From NCBI RefSeq assembly GCF_032362555.1, contig NC_083523.1, positions 2,021,501 to 2,085,500 of the forward strand: 64,000 nucleotides of DNA, read 5' to 3'. The notes under the pieces were generated by a model. The model made no database searches. It was not told the DNA's origin and saw only the letters and a program-made list of their open reading frames with translations. The number at the start of each line of letters is the position of its first letter. Position 1 is the stretch's first letter. The position numbers and the translations under genes are program-made. Source of the DNA: Amyelois transitella. Its lineage: Eukaryota; Arthropoda; Insecta; Lepidoptera; Pyralidae. Positions 27,844-37,527 of this stretch are shown here, one piece after another.

Positions 27844-30800
27844 TCATGATTCAGCTTCCAATGATTTCACTGCCATTTCTAAGGCACCCTCCCTCGTTAC
27901 ATTTCCTCCAATGAATCCGGTACTATGGCAAAAAATACAACCTTCTATCCCTGATACGTCACTAAGCAACTCATCACGAACACCCCACCAGGATTTGTGA
28001 AGAGGTTTCCTGAAAATCCAAATAAAAAGAATGTTGGGAACAACATTATTCCTTTTTTTATTTATGGTACCAACTAGATTTTACGCGCAACTTCGCCCGG
28101 GAGAATTTAGCGCCAGCTACACTAGCGAATTTATCGCCACCTACAACAGAATACAGGTTTTTCGCAAACCCACGAGACTTGTATTCTTCTTCTTCCTGGC
28201 GCTACATTCCCATCTTCCTAGAGAGGAGCCAAGCGTGTGCTCTAACGACCATGATTCTGGATTGGGTGGAGTCTGGCGAAGCGACTCCCATCTGACATAT
28301 GCAACCTTTGAAGGGGAACTTAACTCATATTGTTTCATGGTTACACATTCAGTTAACTAAACGTGCAGGTTTCACGATGTTTTCCCTCACCATAAATGCA
28401 CCATAAATCGGTTAGAGACTCATAACTCAGAAAATAGTCATTAGTACATTTTGGCAAAGATAAAATTTGAACCAGTGCCCCTGTAAGTACGCATTACTTG
28501 CGAATTTTAGTCGTTCAACTTAACCGTTCGACCACTGACGCTCATGTTCGAGACTTGCGTTATGGGAGACAAACGTAACGATATTTTATAACAATATACT
28601 TAAAACCAATAGATAAAGTCAATCAGAAAAAAAAGTTCCTTTTTTTCATCACGACCTGACCGGGTATCGAACCTGGGACGTGTTGATTGAACAGGGGCGA
28701 CAAGCCGATAACTGCGTCAAAAAGGCGCTCTCTATTATACATACATACATAAAATTACGCCTCTTTCCCGGAGGCAGAGTCTACCTCTTTCCACTTGCCA
28801 CGATCTCTGCACACTTCCTTCGCTTCATCCACATTCATACACTCTTCATGCAAGCTCGGCGGTTTCGGGTACTCTTGACCTGACCTTTTACCAGGACGTC
28901 CTTATTTTGAACAAGATATGTTCTATACTCTATTATAGTGGTCAAAAAATATCCAGCCTCCGTCGTATGGCACGCGCGACCCTATTTTGTACACCAACGG
29001 CGTCCCGTTTCACAGCTTATTAAAAAAAGCAACAGCAATAGTTTCCGCGCGATAAAAAAGACGTCGCGCGCTAAATACCGCGTCGCGCGTGTCATGCTAC
29101 GGAGGAAGGAAAGGAATCATTGCAATTAGTCTATGGCACATGTTGCTGTCTTTTTCATTCGTCCTACCAAGCGGACGCTTTTTCTTTCTCTTAGAAAATA
29201 ATAATAAGATTCTGTGTTGACACTTGTTGTACCTATGTACGCTGTGTACAATAAAAGTACATTTCATCTCAATATAAAATCTGAAGATTATCTAAGAATC
29301 TAGAATTTAGATTATGAGAATTATAGGTCATACAATCTCATTTTTATAAATCATTCATAATTGATGCATGCCCCTTTTCTTATTCTTTTTCGGTCCCACT
29401 CTTCCGAGCTCGTGTAGCAAATATAGTCTGACCTAGGTCTGACCGCCAGTCGCTAATCGTCAGTCTATAGCACACTACATTGTGTCATTTAATCACACAC
29501 GTTCAATCCAGTCTGTCTGAGGCAGTCAGACCTAGATCAGACAAAGGTGGTGCCCTCTGCACGGGCCCTTACTTGGGGTCGGCACATTAACCTATCAGGT
29601 TATTTTATTATAACCTAAAAAAATATACGCACCTTGTAACAAAACTGGTTGGTTCCAATGGGACAGCTTGGATCCTCCATGACTTTGGTTTGTCATTGAA
29701 CAAAACATACTTTATCTCATGACCAATGCCCATTTCGTTCTCCAAATCAAAAAGATGCTCCTTCCATGGGAACCGCTCCGTAAACTCAAGTATTTGTCCT
29801 GATTTGTGCACTCTGTGTCGATCTTCAAGAGCTGTCTTCACGTAATCTCTAGCTGGCAACCATACTGATATAAAATAGTTGACAGTATATAAGAACTCCT
29901 CGCTGACCAAAATCATAGCTTTCTTAAATATCTCATTGATGTCAATGACTTGTTTAGAATTCCATTCAGGATTCAATCGACCAACTCTACGACTCAGATG
30001 TGTTCGTATATTGTATTTTGGCTCCTCCTGTGTCATTGGCACTCCATTGTCTATGGCGTCAATTTCTTCTATAAAATTCTCATATACTTTTTTGTAAATT
30101 ATTTGTAGGTTATCTTTGCTTAACGGTGCATCTTTAGGTGCGATTTGTTGGATCACATCTTCACCATAGTAAGTATATATTAAACCTGCTGAACTTAATC
30201 TGGAACAAAAATCCCTTTGCTATTTAGTATACATATATTCACATCTATATGCCTTGCAGGTTGACAGAGCCAGCTGTCTTGAAAAGACTGATTGGCAGAC
30301 AGGTTGGCTGGAAGAGATCCCACTTAAGGATAAGCCTGCCTTTGCCTGTATTACTGTTATTATATATATATTACCTACTGCATTAATGAAGAATAAAGCA
30401 TTAACGTACTTACTTATTGATTGGAAAGGCTTGTAGAATTGAAATTCATATCATGATAGGTTGCTAGTCTGTTCTGGTAAGACTGTTGGCTCTGTTAACC
30501 CCATAAGGAAAGGGAAGATGTGACTTTATGTATGTTAGTGTACAGTTACTATAGGTTATAAGAAAAACTAACAGAGGTTTTTAGCATTTTTTGGGAACTC
30601 ACCAAAACAACTTATTTGTTTCAGCAATCTACCTTCAATGAATCACCTTTAATGAATATAAATTTCTTTTACTTACTTGATCTTATACTTATCACCAAGC
30701 TCAGGTCGCAATGTGCTTAATGTGTCAGTGAACTCCCGCTGATGATGGTCATATCGCTTTTTCTCATGGTCAAAAGTTGCTCCAACATCAACTACTATGT

Positions 30801-31350
30801 TGCAGTCTTTCAACTTCTCTGCATCACGAGTGCGTACAATCTCAGCTTCCTTGTATGCAGGTAGACTTTTAAGCATGAAGCACGCCAGCACTTCGTCACA
30901 GTGAAACACTCCATCATGCGTACCAATCTGAAAGTTTTAAATTAAAGGTGGAATAAATTTTCTCTATAGATGTAACAAGGAAAAACTTTTTTTATTCAAT
31001 TGGCAAATTACACATATTCCCAAGTAAGTTCAAGGGTTGTTTTGGAACTTGTATATAGAAAAAGACCAAGGTATTAATAACATAGTACTCAGTTAAACAT
31101 GCCATTTGCCAAGTGGGAAAAAATTTCATACATTATTTATGAAAAAACAACGAAATGTTATCCCACACGTCTTTATCCTCAAAAGGGTTAATAGACACAA
31201 TAGTCAAATGAAGCAAATCCTATAAGTACCTAGTATTGTGCATTATAGTAATCTTGTAGCAAGTACCAATTATATAGGTTATCTTTTCTTACTTTCAAAT
31301 GAACTAATCCAAGAAACCCTTGCTATAAGCTAAAATATTCTAACCTTCAT
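27844..31350 (-). CDS. MYG1: MYG1 homologue, DHH-fold metal-dependent exonuclease family
   Basis: Four coding exons on the minus strand: 31350-31345 (ATG AAG only), 30927-30677, 30199-29633 and 28009-27844. Every intron is GT/AG and phases agree, giving 329 residues, the length of the conserved core. The start of exon 2 has the family signature [19 protein letters not shown], then [20 protein letters not shown] with the Asp-His-His metal ligands. Exon 3 carries [31 protein letters not shown] and WLPARDYV; exon 4 carries [18 protein letters not shown] and [12 protein letters not shown]1 is known as a nuclear/mitochondrial 3'-5' RNA exonuclease that balances RNA processing between the compartments. 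The two-codon first exon is the least certain part: the context AACAATGAAG with a GTTAG donor is good, but an upstream exon with a targeting peptide is possible. Confidence 0.9.
28184..28545 (-). mobile_element. tRNA-like SINE, family E, near full length, in MYG1 intron 3
   Basis: On the minus strand the head reads GCGTCAGTGGTCGAACGGTT (A-box-like) with TGGTTCAAATTTT as a degenerate B box. The body contains GGTGAGGGAAAACATCGTGA and GATGGGAGTCGCTTCGCCAG, and the tail is (GAA)n. Partial copies occur at 35852 and 57440. Confidence 0.7.
28605..28682 (-). mobile_element. SINE family D head fragment
   Basis: Carries the reverse of the tRNA-like region (GACCGGGTATCGAACCTGGG) and the AAAAGAACTTTTTCTGATTG-type segment that follows it in family D. 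Confidence 0.6.
28733..28932 (-). mobile_element. LINE tail, family B
   Basis: Reverse-strand copy with the (TATG)n end at its left, then the CGGGAAAGAGGCGTGATTTT equivalent, through to the block encoding DQIKDVL. It lies in MYG1 intron 3. Confidence 0.7.
28957..29105. mobile_element. 149-bp GC-rich MITE
   Basis: CCTCCGTCGTATGGCACGCG at 28957 is matched in reverse at 29082-29105 with about three mismatches over 24 bp. The interior is a short AT-rich core with CGCGCG islands. Confidence 0.65.
29426..29542. repeat. inverted repeat, 18-bp arms
   Basis: GTCTGACCTAGGTCTGAC (29426-29443) pairs with GTCAGACCTAGATCAGAC (29525-29542) at 17 of 18 positions. Each arm is itself nearly palindromic. It lies within MYG1 intron 3 and may be a small MITE. 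Confidence 0.6.
30248..30535. repeat. two diverged SINE A pieces in MYG1 intron 2
   Basis: A minus-strand piece (30248-30305, GACAGAGCCAGCTGTCTTGA) and a plus-strand tail piece (30450-30535, GACTGTTGGCTCTGTTAACC followed by TTTATGTATGTT) flank about 140 bp of unrelated sequence. Confidence 0.5.
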
Positions 31351-31546
31351 TGTTCGATTCAAATCAAAGAGATTTTGAAGTCTGCTACTAACGCTGAAAT
31401 TACACGTTTTCACTGGTAGACGATACAATATTTTTACATGTGTAAAAATCTTTACAAACATTACCGATAGTACGTGGAATTAAAGCTTACCGAACGCTTA
31501 GCCTTAGTTTTTGTAATACATGGAATAAACTCCAGAAAGATACGAA
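31351..31546. promoter_or_regulatory. probable 5' region of MYG1
   Basis: Lies upstream of the MYG1 start and before the divergent small ORF. It contains a second minus-strand donor (TTCG then GTAAGC, at 31490), which could end a non-coding leader exon. No TATA box is recognised. Confidence 0.35.
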
Positions 31547-31741
31547 ATGCCGACGCGACACACTGCTTTTTTTCGCAAACCAGATGTCTATCTACTAGAG
31601 CTGAGCCCAACCAACCATTGCTCTACTAGAGATGTGGTGAGAGCTATTGAATCGATTGTTAAAATTCATGTACTCGATAAAGTAATCGATTTAACTGACC
31701 GTCCTCCGCGAGCTTACCTCGCTTTGGAACGTCGACATTAA
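31547..31741 (+). CDS. small divergent ORF, 64 residues, unrecognised
   Basis: Begins MPTRHTAFFRKPDVYLLELS and ends PPRAYLALERRH before TAA. It is divergent from MYG1, about 200 bp from its proposed start, so the two would share a promoter. Composition is varied and protein-like, with no membrane segment. I recognise no family. It could equally be a chance ORF or an exon fragment. Confidence 0.25.
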   Translation: MPTRHTAFFRKPDVYLLELSPTNHCSTRDVVRAIESIVKIHVLDKVIDLTDRPPRAYLALERRH

Positions 31742-31845
31742 AACACTTAAATGTTTAAGACAGTCAAGGGTAACAAGTCAAATCTAATAAACTTCGGATT
31801 TTTCTTTTAAGCAATGGCCTTGTGTTGCAACTGAAATCTGATTTC

Positions 31846-32312
31846 AATGCCATCACTAAGTTATACAGCTGAACATAGCCTTTGATTTCTTTCGAGGCCA
31901 TTTGCTCTGTCTTCCTTACAGGAGATAAAGGAGACATAATAATATATGTATTTAGGTCATAATGACCCAAATCACGATGTGAACGTAATATTAAAAGTAA
32001 CGATAATGTAAGTACTGAATGTGGTTCCCCACACCAATAAAATAAAAAAAAAATAGGATCACTCAATCTTGTTTCCATGGATGTCGTAAAAGGCGACTAA
32101 GGGGTAAGCTTATAAACTTAGGATGATTTTTAGGCCATTTCCTAAAAGAAGAATCCTAAGTTCTTTTAGCCCATCGGCTAGCAACCTGTCTCTATTTGAA
32201 TCTTAATTCTATCATTAAGTCCAACAGCTGAACGTGGTCTATCAGTATTTTCAAGACTATTAGTTCTGTCTACCCCGCAAGGGATATAGACGTAGGTATT
32301 ATATGTATGTAG
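31846..32312 (+). mobile_element. SINE-like family A, one degenerate tail and one full copy
   Basis: The degenerate tail piece is at 31846-31953. The fuller copy (32020-32312) shows GTGGTTCCCCACACCAATAA, then ATGGATGTCGTAAAAGGCGA, AACAGCTGAACGTGGTCTAT, GTCTACCCCGCAAGGGATAT and a TATGTATG end. It carries an internal repeat of the CTAAGTTCTT segment. Confidence 0.7.
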
Positions 32313-32840
32313 GTACTGCAAATATTCCTATAAGTTTTACATTATTATGTTTCTATGTCCCTCCATCGTTATAAATTTCTTATCGTTTTAATATTTCCGG
32401 GCGTACTCTTTCCCATAGAAGTAGGCAAAAACGATTTCTTTACACTTTCCACGACCCTTCATACTTTTTCGATTTAACAACATATTCTTCGTTCTTTTTA
32501 TGCCAGCTGGTCCATTTAGGTCATCTTCCTCCTGACTTCCTGGAGAGAAGCTCGGGGTAATCGTTTCGTTTTATATGTTAAGCTCTAGCAATCGATAGTA
32601 TAATCGATAAAAGAAAAGATTAATCCACCACATTTTTTACCTTTATGTTGGTATTCATGGGTTGGTGAGCTTGCCTTATCGATTTTACCGATTGGCATAA
32701 TAATATCGAGCTGCATTCGATATTGAAAATCGATTACAGATAAATTTGTTCTAAAATTCAACTAGATGGCGTTAGTGGTCACAAAAGCGAATTCACAAAA
32801 TAAAACTAATTTTGCTTTAAAGTTTGGCAGCCCCATAGTC
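32313..32840. other. spacer, no gene recognised
   Basis: AT-rich. It contains several ATCGAT-type motifs (32588-32730) but no coding similarity or complete repeat. Confidence 0.4.
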
Positions 32841-33165
32841 ATATACATACATTATAGCCATGTCTGTATCCCTTGCGGGGTAGACAGAGCCAACAGTCTT
32901 AAAAAGTCAAAGACCACGTTCAGCTGTTATATATTATAGTATTGAGATTCAAATAGTGACAGGTTGCGAGTTCATCGCCTTCACGAGGAATCCCAAGTTC
33001 ATAAGCTTATCCCTTAGATGTATTTTATCACATCCATGGAAAAGAAATGGAGTAGTCCTATTTTTTTTCTATTCGTGCCGGGAACCACACGGCACCAATA
33101 GTGGGAAAAATTACCTAAATATTCGAATAATGTCAACACACAAAAAGAAGAATACATAATGATTC
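32841..33165 (-). mobile_element. SINE-like family A with 5' extension
   Basis: Family A occupies 32841-33099 in reverse. The next 65 bp (GTGGGAAAAATTACCTAAAT...) are also found beside the copy at 62424, so this repeat unit is longer than the usual A element or was duplicated as a segment. Confidence 0.7.
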
Positions 33166-33397
33166 ACTCAAAATTCAAAAATTCAAAATTTTTATTCATT
33201 ATTATAGGATACTATATATCGCTTAATAATTGTCGTATGGTTTAACAACATTGGTTGACGTCAAATAATTTACTTAAAAACTAAGTTTACTGCCGCTTGC
33301 AAGGCGTCAGTGCAGAAGAAGCGGTAACAAACTGCACTGCAGCATTTTCTTCAACAACGTCAACTTCACAATATTAAATTATACTTAGAATAGAATC
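33166..33397 (-). mobile_element. family C repeat, inserted in a repeated segment
   Basis: Starts with an (AAATTC)n-type run, then TTTTTATTCATTATTATAGG, CATTGGTTGACGTCAAATAA and ACTGCACTGCAGCATTTTCT. In reverse this gives a 3' tail of TTTGAATTT repeats, as in a LINE or SINE. Sequence on either side is continuous at the related site near 62480. Confidence 0.7.
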
Positions 33398-33756
33398 TCT
33401 CTAATGATTGTTTTGAATAGATTCCAGTCAGCCAGTCCAGTCCAGATACTGGAAGTATTATCTATAGGTACCTACCTACTAGTTTTTACGAACGGGCCAA
33501 AATCGACGAATTTACCGCCACCTAGGTACAAAAGAAATCAGGTTTCAAAAAAAGTAATTAATTAAAAATTATTAATAATTGTAGACTATATTTATAACTA
33601 GTTGATGCCTATCACTTTGTTCGCATGGCTGACAGATTTTTGGAAGATCTTTTGTTTACTTCCCACACTTAGTTTCGCTACTCTATCACGGTGCTTCATC
33701 TAGTGACACGGTGCTAAAAATCAAAATCAATACTTAAATCAGAAAAAAAGGAAGTC

Positions 33757-33905
33757 CTAGACGAACGTATCTTGATCAAATTAAGGACGTCTTGGAAAAG
33801 GGTCAGGTCAAGAGTACCCAAAAGTACGCCGAGCTTGCATGAAAAGAGTTATGTATGTGGATGAAGCGTCTCTGCCTACCCTTCCGGGAAAAATGTATGT
33901 TTGTA
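33757..33905 (+). mobile_element. LINE tail, family B, internally deleted
   Basis: Contains CTAGACGAACGTATCTTGAT and the block encoding DQIKDVLEKGQVKS, jumps from GTGGATGAAGCG to TCTCTGCCTACCC, and ends in ATGTATGTTTG. Confidence 0.7.
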
Positions 33906-33997
33906 AGTACCAGTACCCTTTAAGTAAGGGGGGTGTCCATTTTGAAGAGCGTTTCATTCTTTTCTTTAGAGAAATTCTGTGTGATATAATTAACATT

Positions 33998-34147
33998 CTA
34001 ATAGTGACAGCTTGCTATCCCATCGCCTATAAGAAGAATCCCAAGTTTGTAAGCCTATCCTCTAGTCGCCTTTTACGACATTCATGGGAAAGAGATGGAG
34101 TGGTCGTATTCTTTGTTTTTATTAGTTCCGGGCACCACCACACGGCA
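33998..34147 (-). mobile_element. SINE-like family A, 5' half
   Basis: Reverse copy from the ATAGTGACAG segment to the head CACCACACGGCA; the tail half is missing. Confidence 0.7.
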
Positions 34148-34261
34148 TTTAGTGAAAATCAATCCAGTTGTTTGGAGTTTATTCGTTCACAATCATAAGT
34201 ACCTACACATTTTTACTCTTTATTATAAATATGATGATATCCAGAATGATGTGGGAAGACC

Positions 34262-34422
34262 TAGCTAGACGAACATATCTTGATCAAATTAAGGACGTCC
34301 TGGTAAAGGGTCAGGTCAAAAGTGGATGAAGCGAAGGAAGTATGCAGAGATCGTGGCAAGTGGAAAGAGGTAGTCTCTGCCTACCCCTCCGGGAAAGAGG
34401 CGTGATTTTATGTATGTATTTA
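34262..34422 (+). mobile_element. LINE tail, family B
   Basis: Carries the coding-like blocks for [11 protein letters not shown] and [20 protein letters not shown] before GGCGTGATTTTATGTATGTA. Confidence 0.75.
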
Positions 34423-34487
34423 TGATATCCAAAGAAGTGACGGTACGAGTTCAAATTCCTTATAGAGAATTCCAAAGACTATTTTAT

Positions 34488-34712
34488 ATGCCGTGTAGTT
34501 CCCGGCACTAATAAAATAAGAATAGAATCAAGACCACTGCCACTCCATCTCTTTCCTGTTGATGTCAACAGGCGACCACGGGATAGGCCTAACTTGGGAT
34601 GCTCCATCATTAAGCCAAATAGCTGAAAGTGACCTTTCAGTCTATTCAAGACTGTTGGACTTTGTCTTCCCCGCAAGGGATGGAGACGTGATTATATATG
34701 TATATATGTGTA
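34488..34712 (+). mobile_element. SINE-like family A
   Basis: Forward copy from ATGCCGTGTAGTTCCCGGCA to GGGATGGAGACGTGATTATA and a TATG-rich end; the middle (GGCGATGGGCTAGCAACCTG) is deleted. Confidence 0.75.
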
Positions 34713-35418
34713 CACTAGTATACATTAGTATACCCGCAACTCCGTTTGCGTGTTATTGGAAATACGAAGGTTATTAAATTTACTCAAATGTTGGTACATT
34801 TTACAGAGTAGCTGGTCTCTTTGGCTTCTACATCACATGATCCAGATTTTCCGTTTTTAATTTCGCTAAAAGAAAATGCTCATCAGGTTGAACAACTTTT
34901 GTCAAGAGGTTTTTTTCATAATTCGGATGATTTACCTGGTCTATAATGGTTCTGCATCAGTGGTTCCAGATCTTCGATTTTTATACGCTAACAGAAAATG
35001 CTCATCAGATTGAACAACTTTTGTTAAGACGTCATTTCGATATTTCCTATAGTTTAGATGAGTTGTTTTGTTTCGATATCAGCTGTACCAGATGCCAAAA
35101 TAATTATGTTGGCCAGGCATGAGAGCTATACAACAAAAAAAGTTTCATTCAAATCCGTTCAGTAGTTCCGGAGATAAGCGTGTACAAACAAACATACAAA
35201 CAGACGGACTTTTTTTTTCAAATTCATGCTCGTTGATTTCTATTTTTATATCGTTATAGGTACATATATTTTTTTTTAAATATACTCAATGTACAGACGA
35301 ATTTTTTTTTACTGTTTTATTATATGTATTGACTAGCTGTCACCTGCGACTTCGTACGCGTGGAAGAGTATAATGGTTCTTCTACGCCGTATGCTTCGCC
35401 AGGTGTTACAATATTGAG
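34713..35418. other. spacer with Helitron-like scraps
   Basis: A duplicated segment (AAAATGCTCATCAG at 34869 and 34997) and a block near 35140-35205 (CCGTTCAGTAGTTCCGGAGA) resemble Helitron or LINE interiors. A reverse Helitron end (ACTAGCTGTCACCTGCGACT) starts at 35331. No gene is recognised. Confidence 0.4.
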
Positions 35419-35838
35419 TCAAAATTCAAAAATTCAAATTCAAAATTCAAAATTTTTATCTATAATTATAGGATACTTCATAGACCTAGACGAACGTATC
35501 TTGATCAAATTAAGGACGTCCTGGTAAAGGGTCAGGTCAAAAGTACCCGAAACCGCCGAGCTTGCATGAAGAGAGTTATGAATGTGGATGAAGCGAAGGA
35601 AGTATGCAGAGATTGTGGCAAGTGGAAAGAGGTAGTCTCCGCCTACCCCTCCGAGAAAGAGGCGTGATTTTATGTATGTATGTAAACTTCATATCGCTTA
35701 ACAATTGTCAAAACGTTTGGTTTCACAACATTGGTTGACGTCAAATAAATTACTTAAAACTAAGTTCACTGCCGCTTCCAAGGCGTCAGTGCTGAAGAAG
35801 CGGTAACAAACTGCACTGCAGCATTTTCTTCATTGAGT
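35419..35838 (-). mobile_element. family C repeat split by a family B LINE tail
   Basis: The left part is 35419-35482 (AAATTC run through GGATACTTCATA) and the right part 35694-35838 (TCGCTTAACAATTGTC through CTGCAGCATTTTCTTC). The octamer ACTTCATA is duplicated on both sides of the insert. Confidence 0.8.
35483..35685 (+). mobile_element. LINE tail, family B, inserted in family C, 8-bp TSD
   Basis: The best-preserved B copy. It is open throughout in one frame, encoding [16 protein letters not shown] and [20 protein letters not shown], then WKEVVSAYP, and stopping in GGCGTGA. This reads as the C-terminus of a non-LTR ORF2. The tail is TTTTATGTATGTATGTAA. ACTTCATA flanks both ends. Confidence 0.8.
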
Positions 35839-35851
35839 GGACCCAATGCTC

Positions 35852-36083
35852 TTATGGTGAGGGAAAACATCGTGAGAAAACCTGCACATTCAGGCAAAAT
35901 GGAAACGTTACCATGCTCCGATACGGGTTTGGTTCCCCATCAATGGTTGCGGAGGTCTGATGGGAGTCGTTCGTGCAAAACATTAGTCAAACAAACCAGG
36001 ATCTATGACCAGAGGTGCACCCCGGGCTCCTCTCCAGAGTGATGAGGATGTAATCTGAATTAATGCCAGGAAGAAGAAGAATC
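35852..36083 (+). mobile_element. SINE family E, 3' two-thirds
   Basis: Starts at GGTGAGGGAAAACATCGTGA, contains GTCTGATGGGAGTCG and GGGCTCCTCTCCAGAGTGAT, and ends in AGGAAGAAGAAGAA. Confidence 0.65.
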
Positions 36084-36446
36084 ATTGATCAACACGTTTT
36101 ACATAAGCCGGTCATTATTTAGATGTTAAATCGAAAGGTTCGATTTTACCGATCGGCATGGTATTTTTTTTGATAATTTAAAAAATTTACACCAGAGATA
36201 TAATTAAATCGATTTAACCCGAAATACGCGTAGGATTTTTATTTAATTCGAAATAATAAGCAACCTCGTCGCCAGTGCTAAGTAATGAAACGCGGGTTGG
36301 AGTCTAACCGAATATATTTCATACAACCTCCAGTGTACATTATAAAATCGTGTATTTATGTTTAATACCTTACAGGTTCAAATTCTAGTAATCATTCATT
36401 GTGATTTATGTACCTAACTGTATAATTCTCAAGTGCCAGTAACAAC
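36084..36446. other. spacer, nothing recognised
   Basis: AT-rich with two ATCGGCAT/CGATTTA patches; no coding or complete repeat. Confidence 0.4.
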
Positions 36447-36648
36447 ATACATACATAATTGGTCACGTCAATATCCCTTGTGGGGTAGACAGAGCCAACA
36501 GTCTTGAAAACAACATAACAACATGGCACTTTAAAGTAGGACCACTCGTAAAAGGCGACTAAGGCAAAGGCTAATAAGCTTAGGATTCTTCTTGTAAGCG
36601 ATGGTCTGGTTTCCTGTCACTATTTCAATCTCAATTCCATCATTTATT
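36447..36648. repeat. head-to-head SINE A fragments
   Basis: A reverse tail (36447-36511, GGGGTAGACAGAGCCAACAG) abuts a forward body (36512-36648, GTAAAAGGCGACTAAGGCAA). The inverted pair could fold as a hairpin only partly, as the two parts come from different regions of the element. Confidence 0.6.
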
Positions 36649-36674
36649 CAATTCAAATTCAAACTCGCCCCCTG

Positions 36675-36936
36675 TACTAATATTATAAAGCTGAAGAGTT
36701 TGTTTGTTTGAACGCGCTAATCGCAAGAACTTCTGGTTCTAATTGAAAAATTCTTTTTGCGTTGAATAGACCATTTATCGAGGAAGGCTTTAGGCTATTG
36801 ATGTTATATAGCTGCAACTATAAGGAGCAAATGTGGAATATGTGAAAAAAAGGGGAGAATTAGGTATACATCCTTGAGGATTTCAATGATGCCCAAAATA
36901 ACTATTCCACGCGGACGAAGTCGCGGGCACAGCTAG
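36675..36936 (+). mobile_element. Lep1-like non-autonomous Helitron, subfamily 2
   Basis: The 5' end is TACTAATATTATAAAGCTGA. The 3' end is ACGCGGACGAAGTCGCGGGC then ACAGCTAG before T. The GC-rich stem (CGCGGACGAAGTCGCG) close to a CTAG end fits the Helitron rule of a hairpin before CTRR. The interior differs from the copy at 37052. Confidence 0.8.
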
Positions 36937-37051
36937 TAGCGATATATAATGACGCTAGGATGCTAGGTAATGTAGAGATGTAAAGTAGAGATACCATTAC
37001 TCTATTTGATAAGTACTAAATACTATGTGATAAGTACGTCTTCTTTGGGAA

Positions 37052-37254
37052 TCCTACTATATATTATAAGTGCGAATGTTTGCGAGTACGTCAGGATGTC
37101 AGTATGGATGTTTGTTACTCTTTCACGCAAAAACTACTGAAACGATTACGATGAAATTTGGTATGCTGAAGCTTGGTAACTGAAGACCCAGAATAACACA
37201 TAGGCTACTGTTTATCCCGGATTTCCCGCGGGATTCCATGCGGACGAAGTCTAG
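37052..37254 (+). mobile_element. Lep1-like Helitron, subfamily 1
   Basis: Begins TCCTACTATATATTATAAGT, contains GTTTGTTACTCTTTCACGCA and GAAGACCCAGAATAACACAT, and ends GCGGACGAAGTCTAG; the last half of the 3' hairpin is missing. Confidence 0.8.
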
Positions 37255-37321
37255 TAGGTACTTCATAAAAGTTATATATATTGAATTTGGCAAATGAACG
37301 CGAAATCGTGCGTGTAAAAAC

Positions 37322-37527
37322 CTATGTATTTTCCATGGACGGACGTCGTAAAAGGCGATTAGAAACTTGGTATTCTTCCTTTAGGCGATAGACCTGTCAC
37401 TATTTGGGGCTCAATTCTATCATTGGGCCATACAGCTGAACGTGGCTATTCCGTCTTTTCAAGACTGTCGGCTCTGTCTACCCCATAAGGGATATAGACG
37501 TGGTTATTATATATGTATGTATGAAAG
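37322..37527 (+). mobile_element. SINE-like family A, head missing
   Basis: Runs from CCATGGACGGACGTCGTAAA to GATATAGACGTGGTTATTAT with a TATGTATG end. Confidence 0.7.
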
